A stretch of DNA of 64,000 nucleotides from WTFY01 sp026713925 (GTDB lineage Bacteria > Pseudomonadota > Gammaproteobacteria > UBA4575), in contig OY759361.1 of assembly GCA_963662355.1 (NCBI GenBank), positions 930,001 to 994,000 of the forward strand, in the 5' to 3' direction. Both the position numbers and the translations under genes were made by a program. Under the pieces are notes generated by a model. That model was given only the letters and a program-made list of their open reading frames with translations, ran no database searches and was not told the origin of the DNA. The number at the start of each line of letters is the position of its first letter. The first letter of the stretch is position 1. This document shows positions 17,957 to 25,949 of this stretch, in pieces.

Positions 17957-18412
17957 ATGTTCGAATCGGTTACAGCCTTTATCCAGAAGAAAATACGGCC
18001 GCTGCAGGATGAGGTGGATGATGCCCACATCATGCATCTGGCTACAGCTGTCCTGTTGCTGGAGGTAAGTCGTGCAGACTTCGATATTTCGGAGGAAGAA
18101 CTGCAGGCCATTGTCTGTGCACTTGCAGACAGGTTCCAGTTTACTGAACAGGAGGTGCAAAACCTCATTGATCTGGCGCGCTCAGAGCAGGACAACCATG
18201 TTTCGATCTATCCGTTTGTAAAAATCATCAATGACGGATGCACGATGGAAGAGAAAAAAGACCTGCTGCTGGATTTGTGGAAGACTGCATACGCTGATCA
18301 CAGGCTGGACAAATATGAGGAGTACCAGATCAGAAAGATTGCTGACCTGCTGTACCTGCCGCACAGCGCCTTTATCCAGACCAAGCTGGATGTACTGGAA
18401 GGACGGGGGTAG
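17957..18412 (+). CDS. TerB-family (tellurite resistance B-like) protein
   Basis: A 151-residue all-helical cytosolic protein of the TerB superfamily. It shows the usual ATAVLLLEVSRADFDISEEE stretch near 29 (acidic EF-hand-like loop) and a second acidic loop, AYADHRLDKYEEYQI, near 111. Each resembles one half of the TerB metal-binding repeat. Stand-alone TerB proteins of this kind are common and their role is unclear; it need not confer tellurite resistance. It is directly downstream of hspQ. Confidence 0.82.
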   Translation: MFESVTAFIQKKIRPLQDEVDDAHIMHLATAVLLLEVSRADFDISEEELQAIVCALADRFQFTEQEVQNLIDLARSEQDNHVSIYPFVKIINDGCTMEEKKDLLLDLWKTAYADHRLDKYEEYQIRKIADLLYLPHSAFIQTKLDVLEGRG

Positions 18413-18447
18413 GATTAAAAGAACAGGGTTCTGCGGTGCCCGTTCAG

Positions 18448-18771
18448 TCAAACCATGTCTTTAAGCTTCTTCAGGGGTAAAATCCTGACCGTCTTGCTGG
18501 CAGGTTTGGCCTTGAACGTCATTTTTTCTCCCGTGAAAGGATTGATGCCTTTGCGCGCTCTTTTGGCCGGTTTTTTGACAGCTTTAATTTTTAGCAGGCC
18601 CGGGAGGTTGAAGCATCCGGCACCGCGTGGCCTTAACTCTTTTGCAATCATGCCTTCAAGTGATTCAATCACTGAGGCAACCTGTTTCCGGGAAAGCGAG
18701 GTGTCTTTTGCAATCTGGTTCAGGATTGCAGTTTTGGTAGGAGGTTTCTTTTCGGGTCTGGATGTGGCCAT
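18448..18771 (-). CDS. HU/IHF-family DNA-binding protein
   Basis: A 107-residue basic nucleoid protein related to HU. An N-terminal Lys/Pro-rich extension of about 12 residues precedes the helical dimerisation part (KTAILNQIAKDTSLSRKQVASVIESL). The beta-arm region is altered (GAGCFNLPGLLKIKAVKKPAKRARKGINPFTGE). The RxGxNPxTGE-type end of the arm is kept as RKGINPFTGE, and the C-terminus is Lys-rich. It belongs to the divergent HU-like group with extra basic residues. AAGGA lies nine bases before the ATG. It is convergent with the TerB-like gene. Confidence 0.88.
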   Translation of the reverse strand: MATSRPEKKPPTKTAILNQIAKDTSLSRKQVASVIESLEGMIAKELRPRGAGCFNLPGLLKIKAVKKPAKRARKGINPFTGEKMTFKAKPASKTVRILPLKKLKDMV

Positions 18772-18905
18772 GAATGTTTATCCTTATTTACGGTAACAAG
18801 ATCGGGCACAAGTCCATGGCCACACACCGGAAGAGATCGCGGTGACCATGTCAGCAGTGCAGGAGCAGTGATTTTTTTGCATTGTAATGAAAAACTAGCG
18901 GCTTA

Positions 18906-19166
18906 TCATCTGTTCGGGCTTTCATGTACAGCACATGTATCTCCCGGTCCGGGCATATGCACAGCTAGGCCGTGCAATCTGGCCCCATGAACCATTTCTT
19001 GCAGATATGTAATCAGCTTATCTCCAGATGTTCCCTGTATCCTGTTTTCTGAGATCTCTATCTGATTAAGTGGAATTTCAATAGGCGAGTTACCACCGCC
19101 GCCGCCTCCACAAGCCACTAACAGAAACATAAAGATGAATGAAGTCGGGATACAGATGGTTTTCAT
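18906..19166 (-). CDS. Small poly-glycine lipoprotein, hypothetical
   Basis: An 86-residue predicted lipoprotein. The signal peptide (MKTICIPTSFIFMFLLVACG) ends in a lipobox with the cysteine followed by seven-odd glycines, a pattern common in marine proteobacterial surface lipoproteins. A short domain of about 60 residues follows, with no known motif. AAAGGA lies about 8 bases before the ATG. The protein is short for this class and may be a truncated remnant. It lies beside the transposase remnant, which fits local rearrangement. Confidence 0.55.
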   Translation of the reverse strand: MKTICIPTSFIFMFLLVACGGGGGGNSPIEIPLNQIEISENRIQGTSGDKLITYLQEMVHGARLHGLAVHMPGPGDTCAVHESPNR

Positions 19167-19352
19167 AATTGAATCCTTTCTTGAAATGAGTTGACCGGCA
19201 CGGATGCCGGGCCATTGCAAACATTTCTCAGCATGGGGAAGTCCCTGCCTGTTTGCCACGGGCTATTAATTACTCGGCCTGATACCAAGGGCTGTTGCAT
19301 TCGGCAGATTATCCGGCTTCGGGGTTTCGCAGAGTTGACAAAGGGAAGCGAA

Positions 19353-19660
19353 TCACAGGCAAGTGTTTACATGAACCATGCTGTTTTTTTGGGTGACTTC
19401 AATTTGCTTGGACAGTTGCAGACTGGATATGCCTGTACGAGGCGTAATGATCATGTACAGGGTGTACAACCATTTATGCAAGGGTACATGGGATCTTTCA
19501 AAGATGGTCCCGGTACGGACGGTAAAATCCTCCTTGCATGCATTACAACGGTAATACCCGCCTTCACGAACGGCAATCTTGGTCTTGTCATGACCACAAT
19601 GCGGGCATCTCACCCCATTCGGCCATCTTGACTCAAGGTATTGACGGGCAGATGTGAAGT
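19353..19660 (-). pseudogene. IS1595-family transposase, 5' remnant with frameshift
   Basis: The translation reads as the N-terminal third of an IS1595-type transposase. A YLESRWPNGVRCPHCGH zinc ribbon (paired CxxC and YRCNACKEDF) is followed by TGTIFERSHVPLHKWLY and GISSLQLSKQI. In the printed frame the conserved TQK continues as NSMVH. Removing one base from the seven-T run at 19384-19390 restores TAWFM, after which a stop follows at once. The catalytic DDE region is missing. The coding trace begins just after the metW stop. No clear terminal inverted repeats or target duplications were found, so this is an old, eroded insertion. Confidence 0.8.
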
Positions 19661-19684
19661 GCTGGTGTTCCGCTGCAAGGCTTA

Positions 19685-20299
19685 CTAGGAGGTAGATTTG
19701 CAGAATCGGTAAATGGCACTCTCACCTAGCAGATTGGGCCACAGGCGGGTTTCCCGGCCCGACCGGAAGGCATGGTTTACGGCAGCACGCTGGAGAACCT
19801 GGATTCCTCTATTCTGGCACAAATTTTCAAAATCATGAATCGAGCACAGGTGAATGTTTGGGGTGTCGTGCCATTCATGGGGCAGCGCCCGGGTAACAGG
19901 CATGTATCCGCCAAATCCCAGTTGCATGCGGCTTTTCCAGTAGGCAAAGTTGGGAAAGGTGACAATCCCTTCCTGGCCGATACGCAGCATTTCATCAAGC
20001 AGTTTACCCGGATGCTGAATGGCCTGCAGAGTATGGGTCATCACTACATAGTCAAAGGAATTTTCATCAAAAAATTCGGTAATGCCCTTGTCCAGGTTGG
20101 TCTGTATGACAGGTATCCCCTTGGTGATGCACTGCAGGATGTTGGCAGTATCGATTTCCAGGCCGTAGCCGGTTACATTGCGGGTCTGGCGCAGGTGCAT
20201 AAGCAGGGTGCCGTCACCGCAGCCCAGGTCAAGGATATGGGTATCGGGTCGAATCCACTCGCATATGATCTTCAGGTCGGGGCGCAGTATTGTACTCAT
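19685..20299 (-). CDS. metW: Methionine biosynthesis protein MetW
   Basis: A 204-residue SAM-methyltransferase-fold protein that works with MetX in homoserine acylation. The glycine-rich VLDLGCGDG-type motif appears as ILDLGCGDGTLL near residue 23. YDYVVMTHTLQAIQHPG-type sequences follow (FDYVVMTHTLQ) with the WKSRMQLGFGGYMPV block typical of MetW. Its ATG overlaps the metX stop by four bases (ATGA), so translation is coupled. A transposase remnant begins directly downstream. Confidence 0.95.
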   Translation of the reverse strand: MSTILRPDLKIICEWIRPDTHILDLGCGDGTLLMHLRQTRNVTGYGLEIDTANILQCITKGIPVIQTNLDKGITEFFDENSFDYVVMTHTLQAIQHPGKLLDEMLRIGQEGIVTFPNFAYWKSRMQLGFGGYMPVTRALPHEWHDTPNIHLCSIHDFENLCQNRGIQVLQRAAVNHAFRSGRETRLWPNLLGESAIYRFCKSTS

Positions 20300-21432
20300 G
20301 TCTGCAGGGTATTCATGTAGCTGCGCAGGGCGTCGTGGTATTCGGCTATCTGGGTCAGGAATGCGTCATGTCCGAGTTCGGCTTCGATTTCCAGGTAGCT
20401 GACTTTCTTTTTTGCGGCAATCAGTGCACGTACGATCTCCCGTGAACGGGCAGACGAAAATCTCCAGTCACCGGTAAAGGACACTACAAGGAAGTCTGCG
20501 CAGGTGTCCTGGAAGGCCCGGTACAGGTCATTTTCGGAATTCAGGGCCGGGTCGAAATAATCCAGGGCCTTGGTCATGATCAGGTAGGTATTTGCATCAA
20601 ACCGGTCTACGAAGGATTTCCCCTGGTAGCGCAGGTAGCTCTCAACCTGGAATTCCACATCAAATCCGAAATTGAGCTTTCCCTTTCGCAGGTCGCGACC
20701 GAATTTTTCCCGCATGGCAGGATCCGAAAGGTAGGTAATATGTCCTAGCATGCGCGCCAGCATGAGCCCGCGGCGCGGAGTTGTTTTATGCTCATAGTAG
20801 TGGCCCTCATGGAAATCAGGGTCGGAGAATATGGCCTGGCGAGCCACTTCATTGAATGCAATGTTCTGTGCGGTGAGCTTGGGTGCCGCGGCGATGACCA
20901 CGGCACTGCGCAACCGGTCCGGAAAGTCAATGGCCCATTGCATGACCTGCATGCCGCCCAGGCTTCCGCCGATGACCGCTGCCCACTGCTCAATGCCCAG
21001 CTCGTCTGCCAGATAACCCTGGCTTATCACCCAGTCATGCACGGTGACCAGTGGAAAATCCGGTCCGTACGGCTTTCCTGTTTCGGGATTGATGCTGACA
21101 GGACCGCTGCTGCCCTTGCAGCCTCCGAGGTTATTGGGGGAAACGATGAAAAAACGGTTCGTATCGAAGGGCTTGCCAGGCCCTATGCAGTTGTCCCACC
21201 AGCCCGGCTTGCGGTCTTCAGCACTGTGATAGCCGGCTGCATGCTGATCGCCGGAAAGCGCATGACAGATCAGCAGGGCGTTGCTTCGTTGCGCATTCAG
21301 CTCTCCATAGGTCTCGTAGGCCAGTGTGAATTCAGGAAGTGACCGGCCACAGTCCAGTTCCAGGGACCGTTTGATGGTCATAAACCTGGTCTTGACCAGA
21401 CCAACAGAGTTCACCGGGATTAAGTCAGGCAC
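20296..21432 (-). CDS. metX: Homoserine O-acyltransferase MetX
   Basis: A 378-residue alpha/beta-hydrolase that acylates L-homoserine with acetyl-CoA or succinyl-CoA, the committed step of methionine synthesis. The oxyanion block is CHALSGDQHAAG near 56. The nucleophile Ser lies in GGSLGGMQ near 153, and the catalytic Asp and His are in the C-terminal third (FTGDWRFS; GHDAFL). It starts with GTG at 21432, and the N-terminal length matches family members. It overlaps metW by four bases. Which acyl donor is used cannot be told by eye. Confidence 0.94.
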   Translation of the reverse strand: MPDLIPVNSVGLVKTRFMTIKRSLELDCGRSLPEFTLAYETYGELNAQRSNALLICHALSGDQHAAGYHSAEDRKPGWWDNCIGPGKPFDTNRFFIVSPNNLGGCKGSSGPVSINPETGKPYGPDFPLVTVHDWVISQGYLADELGIEQWAAVIGGSLGGMQVMQWAIDFPDRLRSAVVIAAAPKLTAQNIAFNEVARQAIFSDPDFHEGHYYEHKTTPRRGLMLARMLGHITYLSDPAMREKFGRDLRKGKLNFGFDVEFQVESYLRYQGKSFVDRFDANTYLIMTKALDYFDPALNSENDLYRAFQDTCADFLVVSFTGDWRFSSARSREIVRALIAAKKKVSYLEIEAELGHDAFLTQIAEYHDALRSYMNTLQT

Positions 21433-21518
21433 CTTACTGGTATTGATTGTTTAGATCCTAAGTGTAATGAGTGCCTGTGCGGTGCACAATGACCCCGGGA
21501 GACACGGACTGTTCCAGG

Positions 21519-22070
21519 TCACAGCGAATGCAGGAAAATTTTCGCGCAGAACAGGGCAAGCAGTACGACTGAAGTTGAAAAATCAAACATCCCTACTTGA
21601 GGAATCAGCCTCCTTGCCGGGCGCAACACGGGTGCAGTGATCGAGCGCAATACCGAAATGAACGGGTTGTTTTGTGCATGCGTCTGCGGGGAAATCCAGC
21701 TGATCACGACCAGCACGATGATCGCAAAGATGTACAGGTTCAGCCCCAGGTCGATCACTCCGAAAACTGCCGAGTAAACCAGGGGACCAGCCTCAACAGG
21801 TCTTCCTGCAAGGATCCCGCGCAGCAGAAGTTCTGCAAGCTTGACGGCAATCATCAGCAGCAGTGCAGCGGTATCCAGGCGCCTGAAACCGGGCACCCAT
21901 TTGTGCAAAGGTCGCAAGGCCGGGTTCGTGAACGAGAGTATGGATTGTGAGAAAGGATTGTAGTAATCCGCTTGGGTCAATCCCAGCAGCATGCGGATCA
22001 TGAGGGCGTAGACATACAGGGTAAACAGGACATGGATCAGGAAATCAGCGATGCCAAGCAATGCATTCAT
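21519..22070 (-). CDS. YggT family integral membrane protein
   Basis: A 183-residue inner membrane protein made of two tandem YggT repeats. Each has a hydrophobic pair of helices and the conserved NPF...ILRSITAPVLRPARRLIP-type segment (first copy NPFSQSILSFTNPALRPLHKWVP near 38; second near 136). The function is not firmly established; roles in osmotic stress and cell-shape maintenance have been proposed for relatives. It starts 3 bases after the proC stop and is co-transcribed with yggS-proC. Confidence 0.92.
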   Translation of the reverse strand: MNALLGIADFLIHVLFTLYVYALMIRMLLGLTQADYYNPFSQSILSFTNPALRPLHKWVPGFRRLDTAALLLMIAVKLAELLLRGILAGRPVEAGPLVYSAVFGVIDLGLNLYIFAIIVLVVISWISPQTHAQNNPFISVLRSITAPVLRPARRLIPQVGMFDFSTSVVLLALFCAKIFLHSL

Positions 22071-22073
22071 GAC

Positions 22074-22949
22074 TTATTCACCTTGTCCGGAAGTTACGGC
22101 ATCTGTTTGGGCAGAAGGAGCAGACCGGGAAAGCGACTGCGCCTTCTGTGCGGCCCGGGTAATGGCGGCACGAATGGTTTTCTTGACGTCGCCTTGCTCG
22201 AGGACCTCAATGGCTGCTTCGGTGGTACCTCCCTTTGAAGTCACGGCACGGCGCAATTCATACGGATCCTGGTCACTTTTTTCCATCAGTTTAGCCGCAC
22301 CCGCAGCGGTATGCACGGTCAACTGGCGTGCCTGGGCGGCCGTCAGCCCCAGTGACTGAGCGGTTTCCAGCATGGCTTCAATCAGGAAGAAAAAATAGGC
22401 CGGGCCACTGCCTGAAACTGCCGTTACCGCATCCAGAAGGGTTTCGTGCTGCAGCCAAAGCGTGGACCCCACGTTTGCGAGGATGCCCTGTGCAAGGTCC
22501 CGTTGTATATCGGAAACCTCCGGACTGGCGTACAGGCCCGTGGTGCCTGAACGCACCAGGGCAGGCATGTTGGGCATGCAGCGCACGATGGGATATTTGT
22601 CTCCCAGCCAGGTGCTGATATTCTGGATTGTCATGCCTGCAGCAATGGAAATGACCAGCGGACGTGACGATTGGCACTTGGCGGCTACTTCCCTGCAGGC
22701 AATATGCATTGCCTGCGGCTTGACTGCCAGCACAACGACCTGTGCAGGGTCCGGAGTCGATTTCGCCTGCTGGCGTATGTGGCATTTTGGAAAGAGTTGC
22801 TCCAGCTTTGCACGCATGGCAGGATCCGTATCGATCACAGTGATCCGTCCGCACGGCCAGCCGCTGTCCAGCAAGCCCCCTGCCAGGGCCTGCCCCATAT
22901 TGCCGCCACCGAAAAAAACAATTTCCGGGTGTTCTGAACGTTGAGTCAT
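22074..22949 (-). CDS. proC: Pyrroline-5-carboxylate reductase
   Basis: A 291-residue NAD(P)H-dependent reductase catalysing the last step of proline synthesis. The Rossmann motif FFGGGNMGQALAGGL lies at 12, with VLAVKPQ near 71. The active-site region VSGSGPAYFFFLIEAM lies near 176 and the C-terminal VTSKGGTTEAAIE near 232. Its ATG directly follows the TAA of yggS with no gap, so the two are translationally coupled. A short Ser/Ala-rich tail extends beyond the usual family end. Confidence 0.96.
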   Translation of the reverse strand: MTQRSEHPEIVFFGGGNMGQALAGGLLDSGWPCGRITVIDTDPAMRAKLEQLFPKCHIRQQAKSTPDPAQVVVLAVKPQAMHIACREVAAKCQSSRPLVISIAAGMTIQNISTWLGDKYPIVRCMPNMPALVRSGTTGLYASPEVSDIQRDLAQGILANVGSTLWLQHETLLDAVTAVSGSGPAYFFFLIEAMLETAQSLGLTAAQARQLTVHTAAGAAKLMEKSDQDPYELRRAVTSKGGTTEAAIEVLEQGDVKKTIRAAITRAAQKAQSLSRSAPSAQTDAVTSGQGE

Positions 22950-23642
22950 TTATCCGGGTGTCCGTTTACCAAAAATCGCTGTGCCGACACGAACGATCGT
23001 CGCGCCTTCGGCAATCGCTGCCTCCAGGTCGCCGCTCATCCCCATCGACAATGTATCGAGCCTGAACCCCGACTGGTTAAGCTGTTCCAGGAGTTTTCGA
23101 AGCTGTGCAAATCGCAGGCGCTGCTGAATAGTATCATTACTTGGCCGCGGGATGGCCATCAGACCTCGCAATTTAAGCTTGGGAAGTGTCTGGATAGCCG
23201 TTGCCAGGTCCTGTACCTGATCGGCCTGGACTCCGGATTTTGAACTCTCACGGTCGATGTTGACCTGAATGCAGGCCTGTATGGGGGGCAGGTGTGCCGG
23301 GCGCTGGGCGTTCAGGCGTTCGGCGACAACCAGACGCTCAATACTGTGCACCCAGCTGAAATTCGCCGCAATTTGCCGGGTCTTGTTTTTCTGTATGGGT
23401 CCGATGAAATGCCAGCACAGGTCCCGGCCTTCCAGCCGGGTGATCTTTTCCAGGGCTTCCTGCAAATAGCTTTCACCGAAATCATGCTGGCCTTCGCAGG
23501 CTGTGGCCGCGATCTCGTCAGCCGGTTTTTTCTTGCTGACAGCCAGCAGGCGTACGCTTCCAGGTGTACGCTTGTACCTGTTTTCCAACTGGAGGATCAT
23601 GGCCCTGACCTCTGCAAGGCGTGTGCCCGTTCCTGAATTCAC
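22950..23642 (-). CDS. yggS: YggS family pyridoxal-phosphate homeostasis protein
   Basis: A 230-residue PLP-binding protein with the alanine racemase N-terminal barrel fold. It buffers vitamin B6 and amino acid pools rather than catalysing. The PLP lysine lies in LLAVSKKKP near 33. Family blocks FGESYLQEALEK, WHFIGPIQKNK and the final LSMGMSGDLEAAIAEGATIVRVGTAIFG are all present. It begins with GTG at 23642, with AAGGAG about 11 bases upstream. It is first gene of the yggS-proC-yggT unit. Confidence 0.95.
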   Translation of the reverse strand: MNSGTGTRLAEVRAMILQLENRYKRTPGSVRLLAVSKKKPADEIAATACEGQHDFGESYLQEALEKITRLEGRDLCWHFIGPIQKNKTRQIAANFSWVHSIERLVVAERLNAQRPAHLPPIQACIQVNIDRESSKSGVQADQVQDLATAIQTLPKLKLRGLMAIPRPSNDTIQQRLRFAQLRKLLEQLNQSGFRLDTLSMGMSGDLEAAIAEGATIVRVGTAIFGKRTPG

Positions 23643-23719
23643 GGATGGCGCATCTCCTTGCTTGGCCGCACGACCGGAAATCCTGCTGCATGGCGGGCGT
23701 ACCCGGAAATGTACTCCAG

Positions 23720-23736
23720 GCCCGCCAGGTGCGGGC
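23720..23736. repeat. Perfect GC-rich hairpin between pyrK and yggS
   Basis: GCCCGC (23720-23725), loop CAGGT, GCGGGC (23731-23736). It lies in the 129-base gap downstream of the pyrK-like stop and upstream of yggS on the same strand. No T run follows on the minus strand. It may slow or attenuate transcription from the pyr genes into yggS. Confidence 0.35.
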
Positions 23737-23771
23737 AGGATGATGCGGCGGTATGGATGCCCACCTTCTGG

Positions 23772-24641
23772 TCAGAAAATATTGGCCGCATCGAATACCG
23801 GTCCCTCCACACACACCCGTTTCATCGCCACGACCCGGTTGTCCTCCATGTAGGGTACGACACAGCCGGCACAGCCGCCGACTGCACACGCCATGTATTC
23901 TTCCAGGCAAACCTGGCAGGGGAGTGCATGCCGTCTGCAAAATCCTGCAACGGCTTCAAGCATCCGGTTCGGGCCGCAGGCAAACACCTGTACGCCCTGC
24001 TGTGCCTGCTGCACCAGGTTTACAAACCAGTTCTCAGCAAGTTCGTGTACATAGCCGGAATAGCAGCCTGGGTACCCCTTCAGGCTGGTCAGGCGTGAGG
24101 CAATCCCCCAGTCATCCAGCAAAGGCATTGCTGCAATGACATCCTCCGGCATGCCTGGGACCAGTATTTTCGAAGGCCGGGTTGGGAAAGGGAAAGGAAT
24201 TTCTGACCCCATGATCACGAGAGGATGCAGCCTTGTATTTTTCATGAGTGTTTCAGCCAGGAAAATCATGGGCGGGATGCCAACGCCACCGCCAAGCAGC
24301 AGCGGGTGCGTCGTGCGGTCATGCAACGTAAAGGTGTTTCCGATGGGCCCCAGGCATTGCAGCGTATCGCCGGGTTTGCGCAGGGCCAGGTCAGCGCTTC
24401 CCTGTCCGACAGTTTTGTACAGGATATCAATGCGGCCTGTGGCCGGGTCACTGCGCATGATCGAGAATGGCCGCCGCATGGCCCGTTTCGGATCACATTG
24501 CAGGTGCACGAAGTTGCCGGGCAACGCATGCCGTGCACACTCGGGAGCATCCAGCCTGATGACAAACTGCTGTGCTGCCAGGAGATCGTGGTGGACAACG
24601 CCGGCGCACTCCTCGAAGATCGGATCACGATGTGTCTTCAC
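23772..24641 (-). CDS. Dihydroorotate dehydrogenase electron-transfer subunit-like flavoprotein (PyrK-like)
   Basis: A 289-residue ferredoxin-reductase-fold protein. It has the FAD motif RRPFSIM near 55 and the NAD-binding LLLGGGVGIPPM near 115. The C-terminal [2Fe-2S] cluster is formed by the cysteines of MACAVGGCAGC plus the one in KRVCVEGPVF. These match PyrK, which passes electrons from class 1B dihydroorotate dehydrogenase to NAD+. No pyrD lies next to it in this window. It is 24 bases downstream of pyrC', so it belongs to the pyrimidine operon. An alternative is a general NAD(P)H:acceptor reductase of the same family. The start is GTG. Confidence 0.85.
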   Translation of the reverse strand: MKTHRDPIFEECAGVVHHDLLAAQQFVIRLDAPECARHALPGNFVHLQCDPKRAMRRPFSIMRSDPATGRIDILYKTVGQGSADLALRKPGDTLQCLGPIGNTFTLHDRTTHPLLLGGGVGIPPMIFLAETLMKNTRLHPLVIMGSEIPFPFPTRPSKILVPGMPEDVIAAMPLLDDWGIASRLTSLKGYPGCYSGYVHELAENWFVNLVQQAQQGVQVFACGPNRMLEAVAGFCRRHALPCQVCLEEYMACAVGGCAGCVVPYMEDNRVVAMKRVCVEGPVFDAANIF

Positions 24642-24665
24642 GCCTGCAGGGCCCGGGGTATATGT

Positions 24666-25949
24666 TCAACCGGTTTCGAACTGAAAGACCGGTTTGCCAC
24701 CCAGAATTGTATGCATGACCCGGCCTTTGAGCCGATGGCCCAGCAGGGGTGTGTTTTTGCCGCGACTTTGCAGGGTTTCTGTGCTCAGGGTCCAGTCCTG
24801 GTCAGGATCCACGACACAGGCATCCGCATGTGCACCCACAGACAGATTTCCTGCAGCAATCCCCAGGATCTCGGCAGGCTGTTGCGTGACACGGCGAACT
24901 GCTTCATTCAGGCTGATGATATTTTCATGCACCAACTGGAGAACTTTGGGCAGCAGGGTTTCAAGGGTGGAGCTTCCGGGTTCGGTGGACTGAAAGGGGG
25001 CCAGTTTGGCTTCGATCTCGTGGGGCTGGTGATCTGCACAGATGGCGCAGAGCGTGCCATCGCGAACGCCCATGCGCAGGCCTTCACGATCCAGCTTCGT
25101 GCGATAGGGAGGCAAGTTGTGGCATAGACCATCAAAATCCTGGATGTCCTGATCGGTCAGGAACAGGTGCAGGATGCTGGTATCGGCGGTCACCGGCAGC
25201 TTGTCATCCCGTGCCCGGGCAATCATGCTGACTGCGCGCTGTGTCGTGAGGCGACAGAAATGAGTGCGCACGTTGAGTTCCTCGATCAACGCAAGATGAA
25301 CGGCCAGTGCAGCCGTTTCCGCCGCAGCGGGGATACCCGGAAGTCCCAGCCGCAGGCTGGTGAGTCCTTCATGCACGCATCCGTGATTGGCCAAATCGTG
25401 ATCCAGGGGATAGGTGAAAACGGTCAAGGCCTGGCTGGAGGCATATTCCAGTGCACGACGCAGTACCAGGGAGCTTTTGAGGGGGTGCAGGACATTTGTA
25501 ACCCCTGCGCAGCCGGCCGCTTTCAGCGCAGCCATTTCACTCAGGTTTTCCCCTTTCAGGCCTTTTGTCAGTGCTCCGATTACATGCACCCTGCAGTGGC
25601 CGCTGTCTTGTGAAAGCTGTTCGATCAGTTCGACCTGAGCAGGTGAATCCACGACCGGGCTCGTGGTCGGCAGGCAGGCAAGGCTGGTGATGCCTGCCGC
25701 CGCCGCGGCTTTTGTTTCTGTCCGTATGGTAGCCTTGTGCTCCTGTCCAGGCTGGCGCAGGCTGGCCGAGAGTTCAACCAGCCCGGGCAGGACCAGCTTG
25801 TTTGCTGCATTGATGGTGTGATCGGCTTCCCAGGCAACAGGCGGTTTGTTGACGGCTGTAATTTTCCCGTCTGCCATGAAGACATCCGCAACCTGGTCCA
25901 TGTCATTTGCAGGATCGACGAGGTGGCCGTTCAGGATTTCAAGTTTCAT
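24666..25949 (-). CDS. pyrC': Dihydroorotase-like protein PyrC' (metal site lost, probably non-catalytic)
   Basis: A 427-residue amidohydrolase-fold protein. Active dihydroorotases have D-x-H-x-H-x-R after the first strand. Here positions 59-65 read ELSASLR, so both metal-binding histidines are serines. The rest of the barrel is recognisable (LPGLVE before, ADHQPHE and GAHADACVVDPD later). In pseudomonads a similar inactive PyrC' is a structural partner of aspartate transcarbamoylase, and a separate active dihydroorotase exists. The same role is likely here. The ATG at 25949, inside the pyrB 3' end, has GGAG six bases upstream; overlap with pyrB is 11 bases. Confidence 0.9.
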   Translation of the reverse strand: MKLEILNGHLVDPANDMDQVADVFMADGKITAVNKPPVAWEADHTINAANKLVLPGLVELSASLRQPGQEHKATIRTETKAAAAAGITSLACLPTTSPVVDSPAQVELIEQLSQDSGHCRVHVIGALTKGLKGENLSEMAALKAAGCAGVTNVLHPLKSSLVLRRALEYASSQALTVFTYPLDHDLANHGCVHEGLTSLRLGLPGIPAAAETAALAVHLALIEELNVRTHFCRLTTQRAVSMIARARDDKLPVTADTSILHLFLTDQDIQDFDGLCHNLPPYRTKLDREGLRMGVRDGTLCAICADHQPHEIEAKLAPFQSTEPGSSTLETLLPKVLQLVHENIISLNEAVRRVTQQPAEILGIAAGNLSVGAHADACVVDPDQDWTLSTETLQSRGKNTPLLGHRLKGRVMHTILGGKPVFQFETG

